A stretch of DNA of 64,000 bases, from the NCBI RefSeq assembly GCF_945859685.1, contig NC_079147.1, positions 231,752,765 through 231,816,764 of the forward strand, given 5' to 3'. How positions within the stretch are numbered: position 1 is the first letter of the stretch; each line of letters opens with the position of its first letter. The DNA is from Eupeodes corollae. Lineage: Eukaryota; Arthropoda; Insecta; Diptera; Syrphidae. The position numbers and the translations under genes were made by a program. This document shows positions 12,966-23,405 of this stretch, piece by piece. The notes beneath the pieces are model-generated. The model ran no database searches and was not told the origin of the DNA. It saw only the letters and a program-made list of their open reading frames with translations.

Positions 12966-13251
12966 TTCGTCTTGCACTGTTTTAAAATTAAATGTTAAAA
13001 AGTTTCGTCATAAATGAAAATAATAAAACTGTTCAAACAAAGGAAATCAAAATCCTATAAATCCTAGATTCGAACAGTTAGAAAAATTTTGGTCCCAGAG
13101 ATTCTGTCTGGGACTGAAAAAGGTTAAACTCATATGATTTTCTTCGATATTCGAAGATTTAAAGAAAGAAAACTTTTTGAGGGGATTTTCCCTTATTCGA
13201 ACACTAGTGTTCGATTTCGGTTCCTTTGTTCGAACAGTGAAAAATGTACTA
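12966..13251. repeat. Short palindromes upstream of the pogo fragment
   Basis: Three inverted repeats lie within about 125 bases: GTCCCAGA/TCTGGGAC at 13092-13114 (7-base spacer), TCTTCGA/TCGAAGA around 13141-13157, and a perfect 18-base palindrome TCGAACACTAGTGTTCGA at 13197-13214. TTCGAAC words recur around them and again near 14905-14930 on the other side of the DD41D element, as GTTCGATTAATGGGCG and GTTCGAAATTAGGCGACC. These look like subterminal repeats of the pogo element split by the DD41D insertion. The first two sites are seen directly; the role is inferred. Confidence 0.6.
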
Positions 13252-14559
13252 AACGGTGATTTTTTAAGAGCTTGAGAACTTTAAAAAAAAAAAAACGCAT
13301 AAAATTTGCAAAATCTCATCGATTCTTTATTTGAAACGTTAGATTGGTCCATGACATTTACTTTGAAGATAATTTCATTTAAATGTTGACCGCGGCTGCG
13401 TCTTAGGTGGTCCATTCGGAAAGTCCAATTTTGGGTAACTTTTTCGAGCATTTCGGCCGGAATAGCCCGAATTTCTTCGGAAATGTTGTCTTCCAAAGCT
13501 GGAATAGTTGCTGGCTTATTTGTGTAGACTTTAGACTTGACGTAGCCCCACAAAAAATAGTATAAAGGCGTCAAATCGCATGATCTTGGTGGCCAACTTA
13601 CCGGTCCATTCCTTGAGATGAATTGTTCTCCGAAGTTTTCCCTCAAAATGGCCATAGAATCGCGAGCTGTGTGGCATGTAGCGCCATCTTGTTGAAACCA
13701 CATGTCAACCAAGTTCAGTTCTTCCATTTTTGGCAACAAAAAGTTTGTTAGCATTGAACGATAGCGATCGCCATTCACCGTAACGTTGCGTCCAACAGCA
13801 TCTTTGAAAAAATACGGTCCAATGATTCCACCAGCGTACAAACCACACCAAACAGTGCATTTTTCGGGATGCATGGGCAGTTCTTGAACGGCTTCTGGTT
13901 GCTCTTCACTCCAAATGCGGCAATTTTGCTTATTTACGTAGCCATTCAACCAGAAATGAGCCTCATCGCTGAACAAAATTTGTCGATAAAAAAGCGGATT
14001 TTCTGCCAACTTTTCTAGGGCCCATTCACTGAAAATTCGACGTTGTGGCAGATCGTTCGGCTTCAGTTCTTGCACGAGCTGTATTTTATACGGTTTTACA
14101 CCAAGATCTTTGCGTAAAATCTTCCATGTGGTCGAATAACACAAACCCAATTGCTGCGAACGGCGACGAATCGACATTTCACGGTCTTCAGCAACACTCT
14201 CAGAAACAGACGCAATATTCTCTTCTGTACGCACTGTACGCATTCGTGTGGTTGGTTTAATGTCCAATAAAGTAAACTGAGTGCGAAACTAGGTCACAAT
14301 CGCATTAATTGTTTGCTCACTTGGTCGATTATGTAGACCATAAATCGGACGTAAAGCGCGAAACACATTTCGAAACACACCGAACACTGATTTTGGTAAT
14401 AAAATTCAATGATTTGCAAGCGTTGCTCGTTAGTAAGTCTATTCATGATGAAATGTCAAAGCATACTCAGCATCTTTCTCTTTGACACCATGTCTGAAAT
14501 CCCGCGTGATCTGTCAAATACTAATGCATGAAAATCCTAACCTCAAAAAAATCACCCTT
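13252..14559 (-). mobile_element. DD41D mariner-like element, complete ends
   Basis: A 1.31-kb Tc1/mariner-superfamily element. Inward from each end the terminal sequences read AACGGTGATTTTTT (left) and AAGGGTGATTTTTT (right, complement), flanked by TA at 13250-13251 and 14560-14561. The transposase fills the minus strand. Length, ends and TA duplication all fit the superfamily. Confidence 0.88.
13281..14446 (-). pseudogene. DD41D mariner-like transposase, nearly full length, dead
   Basis: Transposase of the element at 13252-14559. The likely original start is the ATG at 14446 (MNRLTNEQRLQIIEFYY). A frameshift near 14380 and a TAG stop at 14289-14291 break the N-terminus; the rest is open to 13281. 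The N-terminal half carries helix-turn-helix segments (RRRSQQLGLCYSTTWKILRK). Catalytic residues: first D in ILFSDEAHFWLNGY, second D in MWFQQDGATCHTA. The third, expected in SCDLTPLDYFLWG, reads SCDLTPLYYFLWG, so aspartate is replaced by tyrosine near 13560. The second D and that position are separated by 41 residues, which gives the DD41D type. About 350 residues is usual for the family. Function would be cut-and-paste transposition; this copy cannot catalyse it. Confidence 0.88.
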
Positions 14560-14561
14560 TA

Positions 14562-15190
14562 CTATTTATTGAATTTTAATATAAAACTTTAACTTAAATA
14601 AAGGTTATAAGGTTTAATATTAAGTTAAAACATTTAGAGATCTGTATTTACCAAAATGTTGCCTTATAATATAGTTTATCACACACTACTCAACAGTTCG
14701 TTTCAAACACCAAAACCGCAAACTACCACTTGCTATAAAATCGTAACGCTACAAACTGCTACTTTTTAGGGATTTGTCTTTTGTTTTACAGTTTGCCAGC
14801 TGATCAAGTTTTTGGGGGATACCCGAATAAGGATTTTGTGTTTGCAGATGTTGAAAATATGTTATATAATAATAAAGTTTGGGCGGTTTTTTTTCTTAAA
14901 GTGTTCGATTAATGGGCGTGTTCGAAATTAGGCGACCCTACTTTAGCAATACGACTAAAAAAAAAGGATTTACATTTTGGAATCGCTAGTAAACTGCTAA
15001 ATATTTAGAAAATTCTAAGTAGCAATTTTTTTTTAAAGGTTAAGCTCTAAAAATACGCTAGTTACGTTCGTTTTAAGTCTTTTATAGTTCAACAATACAA
15101 CGCTACGTATTTTTTCTGGAAAAGGTGAACATAATTCGTCACGAGATCTTATTTAACGTCCTTAGACTGTTTTTTTTTTTTGTAGTACCT
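14562..15190. other. Spacer, AT-rich; holds possible pogo subterminal motifs
   Basis: No coding signal. GTTCGATTAATGGGCG and GTTCGAAATTAGGCGACC near 14904-14936 resemble the pogo/Tigger subterminal repeats and may mark one end of the element that supplied the fragment at 12600-12965. Confidence 0.4.
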
Positions 15191-15335
15191 GCCGTCATTG
15201 TCAGTGCGTAGGACTGTCTAAAGTTTTTTTTCATGGGTATTGTCTCTTGCGAGGAATTGACAAATCCTACGAGAGTAATTCGTGTCATCAAAAGTGCTTT
15301 CTCAAGGAATGTTTGAGTTTTTTTTAATTGTAATT
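15191..15335 (+). mobile_element. tRNA-derived SINE, degenerate copy (S1)
   Basis: GTCAGTGCGTAGGACTGTC (15199-15217) matches the head of the copies at 27942 and 33836. The segment from GAGGAATTGACAAATCC to AAAAGTGCTTTCTC matches the body of the copy at 33836-34052. The B-box region is deleted. Confidence 0.65.
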
Positions 15336-16258
15336 AAATCAAAACAATATTTCCTTTCCTAAATGTCCATTGGCAAAATCTATATTTGCTATCATATACA
15401 TTTTTCGGCCCACGCAACAACAAACACCATTTCCCTTATATTCAAGTCAAACGCCTGCTTAATCAATAAATAAACACAATTCTCGAGAAAACAAAAACTA
15501 TGGATGTATTTCAAATAACCAAACAATTCGTCAGCGGACATTAAGTCCAGATCGAGGCCAGAAATCAAAGGGTTCATCCCCGGCCCCGCATTGTCTGATG
15601 TTCGCTTTTCACGTATGTATGGAAACTATTTAAATTACAAACCTACTTATACTTTATCTTACATTTTGATTTTCTTCCTTCAGCATGTCAAGTGAAAAAT
15701 TCTTCTATACATTTCCTTTGATGTCCACGCAGATGTGTGTATACAGTATAGTATCTCATCTTGTATGTTTCAATTAAAAATAGTTTTTATTGCACATTGA
15801 AGGTAATAAATTTTGATATGAAATAGTTGAAACATACAAATTCTCAAATCAACACAAACATTTTTAATTTTTTTTTTTTGGTTTTGTGTACGCACGCTTT
15901 CATCTTCTGTTTTTGAAATGTTCATAGTGATATTTTGTGATGAACTCGAATGTGATAAATCAGGCAATGTAGAAATTAATTTTAATTGAAAATGTTTGGC
16001 CTCTTTATGTAGATTCAACTGTATGTACACTTCCAGCTGCAAAAAGAAAACAGAAAACAAAATACAAATCAGATCATTGACACGCGAAATTGATTCATTT
16101 TGTTTGGCATTTTGCAATAAAATATCAATTTGCAAACTTCACCACAATGCGGTTTGCAGAGCGTTTCGAACTGTGGGGCCTTTGGGGGAATGAAAATGCA
16201 TGGAAAAGAAATTTATTTCGAAAATTTAAACTTTGATGTGAAAAAGACTAAAAATGCA
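15336..16258. other. Spacer without recognisable gene
   Basis: AT-rich with a T run near 15866-15880. Open frames up to 121 codons (15770-16135, minus) match nothing I recognise and have no neighbouring gene signals. Confidence 0.45.
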
Positions 16259-17722
16259 GGGTTTTTCAACAGAGACGCTACAAAAGTAGAGCGACAGGGA
16301 CAGGAAACGACGCCATATTTCTTGACGCTCTTTTGACATTTCTGTTCAGTAAGGTTTGCCATTTCGTGATGGAAAGATATACGAGCCAACAACGAGTCGA
16401 AATTATTAAAATTTACTAGAGAATTTCGGAGGCAGTGGCCTTAACATTAAGAGCGTTACGTCCAGTTTATGTATTTGAATCCACAGGCAAAATACAAAAT
16501 GTTCACGTTTCAGTGAGACAAAGAATTGCCCCAGTTGCAGGCAGCACAAATGTGTCTCTCACACGTCGTTCTTAAGCGTTGGACATCTCTGTGACGTCGT
16601 TGTGGCGAATTTTGCGAAAAGATCTCGGCCTACATCCTTACAAGATTAAATAGACGCAAGAACTGAAGCGTGGTATGTTCGTGAATTGGGCTGAGCAACA
16701 ACTTCAAAATGATTCGGATTTTCATCGAAAAATCATCTTCAGCGATGAGGCTCATTTCTGGCTGAATGGCTTCGTCAATAAACAAAATATGCGGTATTGG
16801 TCAAGCAGCAATCCATACGTACTCCATAAGTCATTATTGCATCCCAAAAAAATTACGGGCAGTTGGATGATATGAACTTGGAAGACATGTGGTTCCAACA
16901 AAGAAGAGCTCGATCACGTCACTCGAACATTGAAGCAAGGTTTTTTGTCTCACCCTTTTTTACCCTTATTTAAACGGTCTATGCTCTAGTAGCCAGTTGC
17001 ATTCCTCCCCTTAAACAATTTAACCGTAATACCCGCGCTTATAGGAACGCCCATCAGTTTACCCTTGATCCCAACTTCGGCCGTACTATGAAGTACAGAG
17101 ATTCATTTTTTAGCCGTACTACGCGAATTTGGAATGTCTTGTCACGCTCTATCTTTCCCTATCATTGCAATGTAATGTACATCGGCACCTCCTATCTAAC
17201 CTTTCCCTCTTTCCTAATGCTCACACTATGTCTTTGGCATATTGAAGGTATATAAAACCCTTTTAGTGTTCCCTTATTATAAAGAAAAAACAGGACGGTG
17301 CCACAAGCCACACAGCGAATGTCATAATCAATTTATTGGAAACCAAGTTTGGAGAACGTGTTATCTCACGAAATTGTCCAGTCACTTGGCCGCCTTGGTC
17401 ATGCGATTTGACGCCGTTAGACTATTTCCTGTGGGGCTACGTGAAGTCTATGGTCGTCTATGCCAATAAGCCAGTTACGATTGATGAACTTCGTACGAAT
17501 ATCGAACGTGAAATCGCAGCAGTATCGGCCGATTTATACTTGAAAACCGTCGAAAATTGGGTTCAGCGTGTGGACTTCTGCAAACGTTTCCGTGGTGGCC
17601 ATGCAAAAGAAATCGACATTGAAACTTACTTTCACAGGAAAAAAAAGAATTTCATTGATATCTAAAACCGTTTTTGTTTTATTTAAAAAAAAAACTCTTG
17701 TGGTGCTTTTATTGAAAAACTC
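16259..17722 (+). pseudogene. DD41D mariner-like element 2, split by a LINE tail
   Basis: Ends are imperfect inverted repeats: GGGTTTTTCAACAGAGACGC at 16259 and GAGTTTTTCAATAAAAGCAC on the complement from 17722, 20 of 28 positions matching. The frame starts near 16369 (MERYTSQQRVEIIKIY). Two stops lie in the N-terminal half (16576, 16652). The first catalytic D is in IIFSDEAHFWLNGF (16730). After HPKKIT an internal deletion of roughly 35-40 codons joins to QLDDMNLEDMWFQQ. LINE H (16901-17287) then interrupts exactly between the second Gln and the catalytic Asp codon. The frame resumes as DGATSHTANVIINLLETK and SCDLTPLDYFLWGYVK, with the third D kept, and ends at about 17665. Spacing across the insertion is DD41D. 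This is a different family from 13252-14559, as its ends show. Confidence 0.82.
16901..17287 (+). mobile_element. LINE H 3' tail inside mariner element 2
   Basis: The insert encodes a LINE C-terminus: PNFGRTMKYRDSFFSRTTRI, WNVLSRSIFPYHCNV, followed by a short A-rich end. It is flanked by AACA at 16897-16900 and 17288-17291, a possible 4-base target duplication. Only the last part of ORF2 is present, which fits 5' truncation. The same type of tail occurs inverted at 35919-36132. Confidence 0.72.
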
Positions 17723-17886
17723 GATATACATATAAAAAAGTTATTGACAAATCATTTAATTTGACACTTCAACACTTTAAATTCAGCTTCGGAGCTTATT
17801 TGTGGATTGTTACAAATTGTAAAAGTTTCAGCAATGAGCTTAGGAACGATGTGACGATGTCATATTACCACAAATCCTTACATTAA

Positions 17887-18250
17887 GGCCTCTTTCACAC
17901 GAGACGGTTTCGTCCGTGCGGTTAAAATCCGTACGGTTTTTATCCGTGAGCCAATGATAGTAAACTAATAAAATTAACTAAAGCTTTCACACTGGACGGA
18001 CACGGGTTTTTTCCTCACGGACGATTTCAAACAGCCGTCTCAACGACTGAAATATACGGCGGCCGTGCCGTCGCCGTCTTATCAGTGGCGTACGTGACTA
18101 CGCGAACGCATTCACAAAACACTATTTTTATTCGTCTGCCGACCGATTTTATGGTCCCTTCCACTAATGAAAAATGGGGAAAATACGTTATGTGTGAAAA
18201 TAAAGTCCGTACGGAAAAAAATCGTACGGATTTTAACCGTGAAAGAGGTC
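17887..18250. mobile_element. 364-bp MITE with GGCCTCTTTCAC ends
   Basis: Left end GGCCTCTTTCACACGAGACG, right end (complement) GACCTCTTTCACGGTTAAAA. Subterminal blocks GGTTAAAATCCGTACGGTTT and its relatives occur on both arms. The flanks are TAA/TTA, compatible with the 3-base TWA target of PIF/Harbinger elements. No transposase is encoded; it would depend on one supplied in trans. Confidence 0.78.
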
Positions 18251-18270
18251 TTAGGAACGACAATAATTAA

Positions 18271-19105
18271 GTTAGGTTAGGTTAAAGTGGCTGTTTGTGA
18301 TGAAGCGGGACAAACTTGTGATAGCACATGAATATTGAGGCTTTCTTCTAGCTCTTACTTACTTACTTAAGGTGGCTCAATGAAACCAATTTAGTAGCTT
18401 ACTCAAAGTGTTAATATAATTGAGATCGTTAAGATCGTTATTGGTGAATGCTCCCACGTATTCTTGAGTTTTTGAGCTACAATTGCCTTACATTTTCCTG
18501 GAATGTCTCTGGGCCAGCATCCAGCAAATGTGAATATTTAACTGTTGAGCCATCTCCGTAAGAGAAGATCGGCGGTTATGGACTGTTATAAGGTTTGTAG
18601 AGTCCAGAGATTTGAAAGCGGCCTGGCTATCTGAGAAAATACGGATATCAGATATTGATATCACGTATTCTTTAAGCCAGGACAAGGCTTTTTTTTATCG
18701 CCAAAAGTACCGCATGGAACACTCTACAACGATATGAGAGACTTAATTTAGGTCGTTCAGATTGCACACCTCCATCACCCCCTTCTTGTGTTATTAATCC
18801 ATCTGTATAAAAGTGGATTGACTCGTCTTCCAGGAATGCCCTATCTTCCCAGAAAGATCTGGAGGTTATGGAAATCTGGAAGTTTCTGTCGAATTGCAGT
18901 TGGAAGATGGGGTTAATGGTGGGGACTGTTCTTTTAGGATGTAAAGATTCTTTCTTGAAACCGTTATAACGAAGTCATCCACATAGGAAATCATTCTCAA
19001 ACCCTCTGCATCCAGATCAGTTGGAATTTCATTTAACACCAGATTAAAGAGGAGAGGGGATAGAACACAACCTTGCGGTGTCCCTCTACTAACGAAGCTT
19101 TTAGC
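18271..19105 (-). mobile_element. LINE C copy 1 (RT boxes, RNase H part, 3' end)
   Basis: On the minus strand from 19105: VSRGTPQGCVLSPLLFNLV (about 19095-19040), then MISYVDDFVI (about 18995) with the RT active site in the form YVDD. Degenerate sequence follows, then an RNase H segment IRIFSDSQAAFKSLDS (18640-18590). The thumb is missing and the frame breaks several times. The 3' end carries AACCTAACCTAAC (18283-18271 on the element strand), a short CCTAA-type tail shared with copy 2 at 21709. An RNase H after RT and the ORF1 of copy 2 place it near LOA elements. Confidence 0.75.
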
Positions 19106-19149
19106 AGAAAACGAAAATAGTTAACAATAGTTAAAAAAGAACAGATCTA

Positions 19150-19935
19150 AGGGTCTATATTTTGATTAGCCCGCTGTTTGGGCAACTGTCATCTTTTGAC
19201 ATTGACGACGCAATAGAGAAAATGGAGCGATACAAACAATATCAATTGTATGTAATTGTGAATCACTTTATCAGTTGATAATGAAATACGTTTAAAAATG
19301 TAAGCTGCTCGGTTGGCAAGTGTATGGTGATAAGAATCGAATGTACGTTCCATTTTTAGTATTGGTGTGATATTGGGCAGGTTCAGACAACATAAAGGAT
19401 TCCATATACAATCAACTTCATTCTTTGAACGTAAATTTTGACCAAGGCAACAAGTTAGTTTTTCTAGTGTCATGAATTTCAAATTCAGAACCTTACTTCG
19501 CAAACCTCTACTTTAACTTCATAGTACTTGTATTTTTTATTTAAACGAAATTCCTTTTCCAATTTTAAAAGGAACCCTTTTACATGGAACATCAAATAGA
19601 ATTGTGCAGAATATAAATAAATCACAGGGTAACAATGTTCAGCTATCAGTTGAATGAAATAACGATAAGCCGTCATTTTGACACAAGTAGATTTGACTTG
19701 ATAGTTAGGCAGATTTTTCTTGACTAACTTTCCAATTAAATTTCCAATGAAGTTGTCCAATAAGATGCTGGAAACTTGACTTACTTTTAAGTCTCTTATG
19801 TAGTCTTAACCTGCTCAATTTTTTGGCAGCTGGCCAATCAGATACCAGAAACTTGCCTAACTCTAAAGTCTTTTATGTCGTCTGAACCTTCTCATTTATT
19901 TGTCAAATATCAAAAACTGACAGTTGCTTAAGAGG
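19150..19935. repeat. Foldback/MITE family M, copy 2
   Basis: Ends are inverted: TTTGGGCAACTGTCATCTTT (19179) on the left and TTAAGCAACTGTCAGTTTTT on the complement near 19925. Both arms carry the GGTTCAGACRACATAA motif in opposite orientation (19380 plus strand; 19880 minus strand, with a second minus-strand version near 19810). The complement of 19680-19760 contains GGAAAGTTAGTCAAGAAAAA, the block found three times in copy 1. No coding frame was recognised. A non-autonomous foldback element fits best. Confidence 0.65.
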
Positions 19936-21108
19936 CATCAGGTTATCCTGATCCTGATCCTCTGACCCTTTTCTTCTCACGTCAAAACTTTTTAATGACA
20001 TTTTCAGCTTGGGCCATTTAGGACTGAAATTGTTTAAAAATTTTCCACAGTGCAACTACACTGGTTGAGGGAAATATCCATCCACCCATACCCGACCGAT
20101 AAAAAGAAAAACAGTGCGCAACTAAATATATTAGGTGCGAATGGATGCATGTTGTCCTTCCTTCCCTTCCTGCCTTCTTCAACCACTGAGTTAAGTATAT
20201 TTCTTCGGTTCGCAAGTCACACCATCACATCATCGCCATCTTCATTTTGCTTCACTTCCAACAAAGTGCTCTCAGGAGAACTGATTTATATTTTATTATT
20301 TATTTTGCTTTGGCTAAAGTGTCCAAAGACAGCACAGCGGAGGTATCTTAACGTCAAGAAACGAACATTAAATTTATAAGTGGAATTCGAACACAAATTC
20401 GCGCCTCGAAAACAGATTACAGAGAGCATCCGATTTATGCTTGTTGTGATGGGGCTTCGCCCCTCAGGTCCCTAAGACAGACGAGAATTTCTCTCTACAT
20501 AAGTTGGTTTCTGGTGCACGAACCCACGAAGTGGTAAGCGTGAAACGGACGGTCAATCTATAGATACCCAATCAGCCAACCAAAGATAGTATTTGTATTT
20601 TTGAGGTCTTTTTATGGTTTCATCTGCTTTTCCTCTCCTTTAATTACCTCCTTCGGTGGCGACCGGCCCGGCCGGCGTATACCTACTCCAGTTTCAAGAG
20701 TTTTGTGCTTCAAGTGCTGATGTAGAGTGTTAAAGCTTGGTTGGGTACGACGGACAGCTACGGACTACGAATTGTCGTTATTTTCGTCGTTCCGATCGTC
20801 CGTCAGTCCTAAGAGGTTTGCTCCGGGTATAGTGTTTTGGCAAACGTTTTATTTTGTTCTTTTGTTTTCTTTTTTGGGTTTCTTGTTTAATGCTTTGTGC
20901 CCTTTTTAGTAAACGTATATTGAGTGTTGTAGTTGTTCATGTATTTTTTGTATAAATCCCTTCTTATTTGGGATCTACCTTGTTTAAAAGTCGATTTTGT
21001 GTTCTTATTTATCGATTGTTTAAGGTTTTATTGGGGCTTTAGCTACTGAAATGTTTAGAAGATTCAGACTAGGGTATGATTCTATGAACTATGACTAGGG
21101 TGACCTTA
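19936..21108. other. Spacer, function unknown
   Basis: No recognisable coding sequence. It has a GGGGC/GCCCC hairpin with a TTC loop at 20451-20463 and a GC-rich patch near 20659-20680 (GGCCCGGCCGG). This GC content is unusual for the region and could mark a 5' end of something, but nothing downstream supports a gene. Confidence 0.4.
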
Positions 21109-21708
21109 CGTTTTTTTTTTTGTGAAGAGAAACATTTTAATGGGTCCAATCTTTGAGGAAGCTACTGTAAAGCAAATAGACCATATAACTCAGAAATACT
21201 GATGCTGCTTTTTATTAAATTGACGCTGACAGTAGCTCCATCGTCGTTTTCGAAGAAGAAAGGTCCAATCACACCTCCATACCAAAGAACGCACTAAACA
21301 GTGACTTTTTGACCTCTTCAATTACTTGACAATTCTCAAAACCCCAAATACGACAATTTTGTTTATTAACAGACCCTCCGAGTGATAAATGTGCTTCGAA
21401 AATTGTATTCGGAAAATTGCCGTCCACCGCCTGTTATTGAAGCACCTATTCAACGTTTCTTCGACGTTGTGAATGGTCAGCTGGCTTCAGTCGTTGTGTG
21501 AGCTAGACTTTTATTTTATTTTAAGAAAGTCCCAATTCCTGAGAACGACGAGGAATCGATACATTCGGGTCCTCGGCAACACTTTCACTTACAGCGATCA
21601 TGCTACAATGTCTGTAAAAAATCTAGTCTGCAATGTTTTCAAAATTCTGCCAAAAGCTTGCGATGTTGGACGATTATGTAAACAAAAAACCATTTTTAAA
21701 GCACGATA
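21109..21708 (-). pseudogene. DD41D mariner-like transposase fragment
   Basis: Minus-strand pieces in several frames: SIPRRSQELGLS (helix-turn-helix), VNKQNCRIWGFE, and GVIGPFFFENDDGATVSVN-like sequence near 21270-21220. This is the order found in the DD41D transposase at 13281-14446. The catalytic part after that is absent. The LINE C copy 2 tail joins at 21709. Confidence 0.6.
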
Positions 21709-23405
21709 TTAGGTTAGGTTAAAGTGGCTGTCCAAGATGGAAACGGACACACTTAGGCCAGTTTAATGGCCCATTGTGATACCACATGAATCTGAGGTTT
21801 CCTCCTAAGCTCAATGGAACCAGTTTGAGTACCTTACGAAAAGTGAGAGGCTGATTATGCTGATATGATTTAGATTGTTAAAGAAGAATTCTCCTAGGTA
21901 ATTCTTGAAGATGAAGACCTGTTTCCTCTTTTTCCTCATCCATACAGCTTTTGCAAAAGTCATTTGAGAATTCGCCTAGTCGCGTTGCGTGATTTCCTAT
22001 TAGACAGTGTCCGGTTATGACACCTATAATCGAGCTTATATACGATCTGCTTATAGATAGCAAGCACCTTGAGAGGTTTAAGTCCTTTATGGAGTGTTGG
22101 AGATTAATCTGTACTAACTGCAGCATTTTGGCTACAATTAGGCAGATCAACCTCCATCACGGTTTTGTTCTGATCCTCTGAGTCTAAGAATGAACCCAAG
22201 AGTTCGTCCTCGCTCAGAAGGATCATGTTTAGGTCGTCCTTAGTCTCCATTAAAGATAGACTGTCTACGACTTTTATAGAGGGTGGAGTTGTGATTGGAG
22301 AGGAGACGGCTTCCCAGGCCCACCAACCGCTAGTTCACCTTCGGTTGTTTTTGGAGGCCCGCTTTCCGCGTTAATCTCATCTTTTTTATAGATTCGAATT
22401 TTAATGGATTCTAAGCCATAGTTTATAGAACCATTGGTCAAGGATTCTTTATTGAGTACCGCAATGGCACTCCTATAAAGACCCTTCACTTCCTCTAGCT
22501 TGTCTATCTTCCAGTTATGCTTCAGTAGGGATGGTTTACGAACTTTGATCATCTCCAGAATGACCTCGATGCCAGCAGGTTCAATTGGAATCCAAATGCG
22601 GGCTCTAGGTCTGCTGGGAATGTCTTCTTTAAAGACAACCTCTAGATTCGCACATGGCCAAACTTCACCTAACCGGCTGATAGCGACCTTGCATAAGTCA
22701 CAAGACCTCTGGTCGACTCAAACCATAAGTTTGACATAACCCTAATGCCAAGTCCCATCGCTTATGGAAGGAAGTGGTCCTGGAAGCTCTCTTAAAATGT
22801 TTAAAAAGCCAGCCGAGAGCTTAACCTTGACCAGCTGCCAACGATCAGCCGATATTGTGCCATCATCATCGCTTTTGTCAATGACCGCAACCACGACTTT
22901 GTCCTTCGTGGCGTCACTGAAACTGACTTGTTTCTTGATGGAATTTAGGGGAGTGCCGGTGTTGTGCACACGAGGACGTTTTGGTTTTGGTATGGCCTCC
23001 TCAAGAGAACTTTTACGTTTAGACGTAGAGTCTTTATTGGTTCCTGTTGCAGCAAGAACGCTGTTAGCCCATTTGACGCTAGCGGTTTGATGATTTCTGG
23101 ATGTACTCTCATTAGTAGTGGTAGGGCCATTTTTCACAACCCTGCCACTACTGGAATTAGGTATCGCTACCTTCTTACTCTCGTTGCTTCCAACAGCAGA
23201 GGAGGGTCCATGGATTGCCACTACTCCCTTCTCTGTGTTGGCCGCAGGAGATACGGCAACAGGCTTTGACGCCAAACTGCCGCCCGGTCTTGAAGAGATA
23301 CCGGTCTCATCATTCTTTTCATTTTTGTTTTTGGTCATCTTTGGTCCCACGAGTGGCGAAGAAAAGAGGTCCGCCTGTACAGAGATTCGCATATACAGAT
23401 AAGGC
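21709..23405 (-). mobile_element. LINE C copy 2, ORF1 kept, ORF2 mostly deleted
   Basis: The element lies on the minus strand. It has a near-intact ORF1 (22274-23338), then VAKMLQLVQINLQHS near 22150-22090, which is the start of the APE endonuclease. This is fused directly to SISRSYISSIIGVITGHCLI and a cysteine-rich segment (FCKSCMDEEKE) from the C-terminal end of ORF2. So almost all of the endonuclease, RT and RNase H is deleted. The 3' end shows the CCTAA-type tail also seen in copy 1. Sequence to about 23660 may be 5' UTR. Confidence 0.78.
22274..23338 (-). pseudogene. LINE C ORF1 protein, DUF4780-like, two nonsense codons
   Basis: From the ATG at 23338 (MTKNKNEKNDETG) one frame runs 354 codons to TAA at 22274, interrupted only by TAG near 22744 and TGA near 22718. 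The N-terminal 150 residues are Ser/Thr/Pro/Lys-rich and contain a basic stretch (KPKRPRVH) that could be a nuclear signal. The C-terminal half reads ADRWQLVKVKLSAGFL, SRLGEVWPCANLEVVFKEDI, PSRPRARIWIPIEP and NYGLESIKIRIYKKDE. From memory of the family this is the DUF4780 pattern found in ORF1 of LOA/Lian-type LINEs, presumed to bind element RNA. With only two stops in a kilobase, this copy is young or recently constrained compared with its neighbours. Confidence 0.75.

Noticed and set aside
15770..16135. 121-codon minus-strand frame
   Set aside because: AT-driven composition and no recognisable domain; not reported as a gene.
18271..18285. Interstitial telomere repeat (TTAGG)
   Set aside because: Only two to three units, and it is the 3' end of LINE C copies, so the LINE explains it.
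20451..20463. GGGGC/GCCCC hairpin as a terminator or regulatory RNA
   Set aside because: A five-pair stem alone, with no gene nearby, is not enough evidence.
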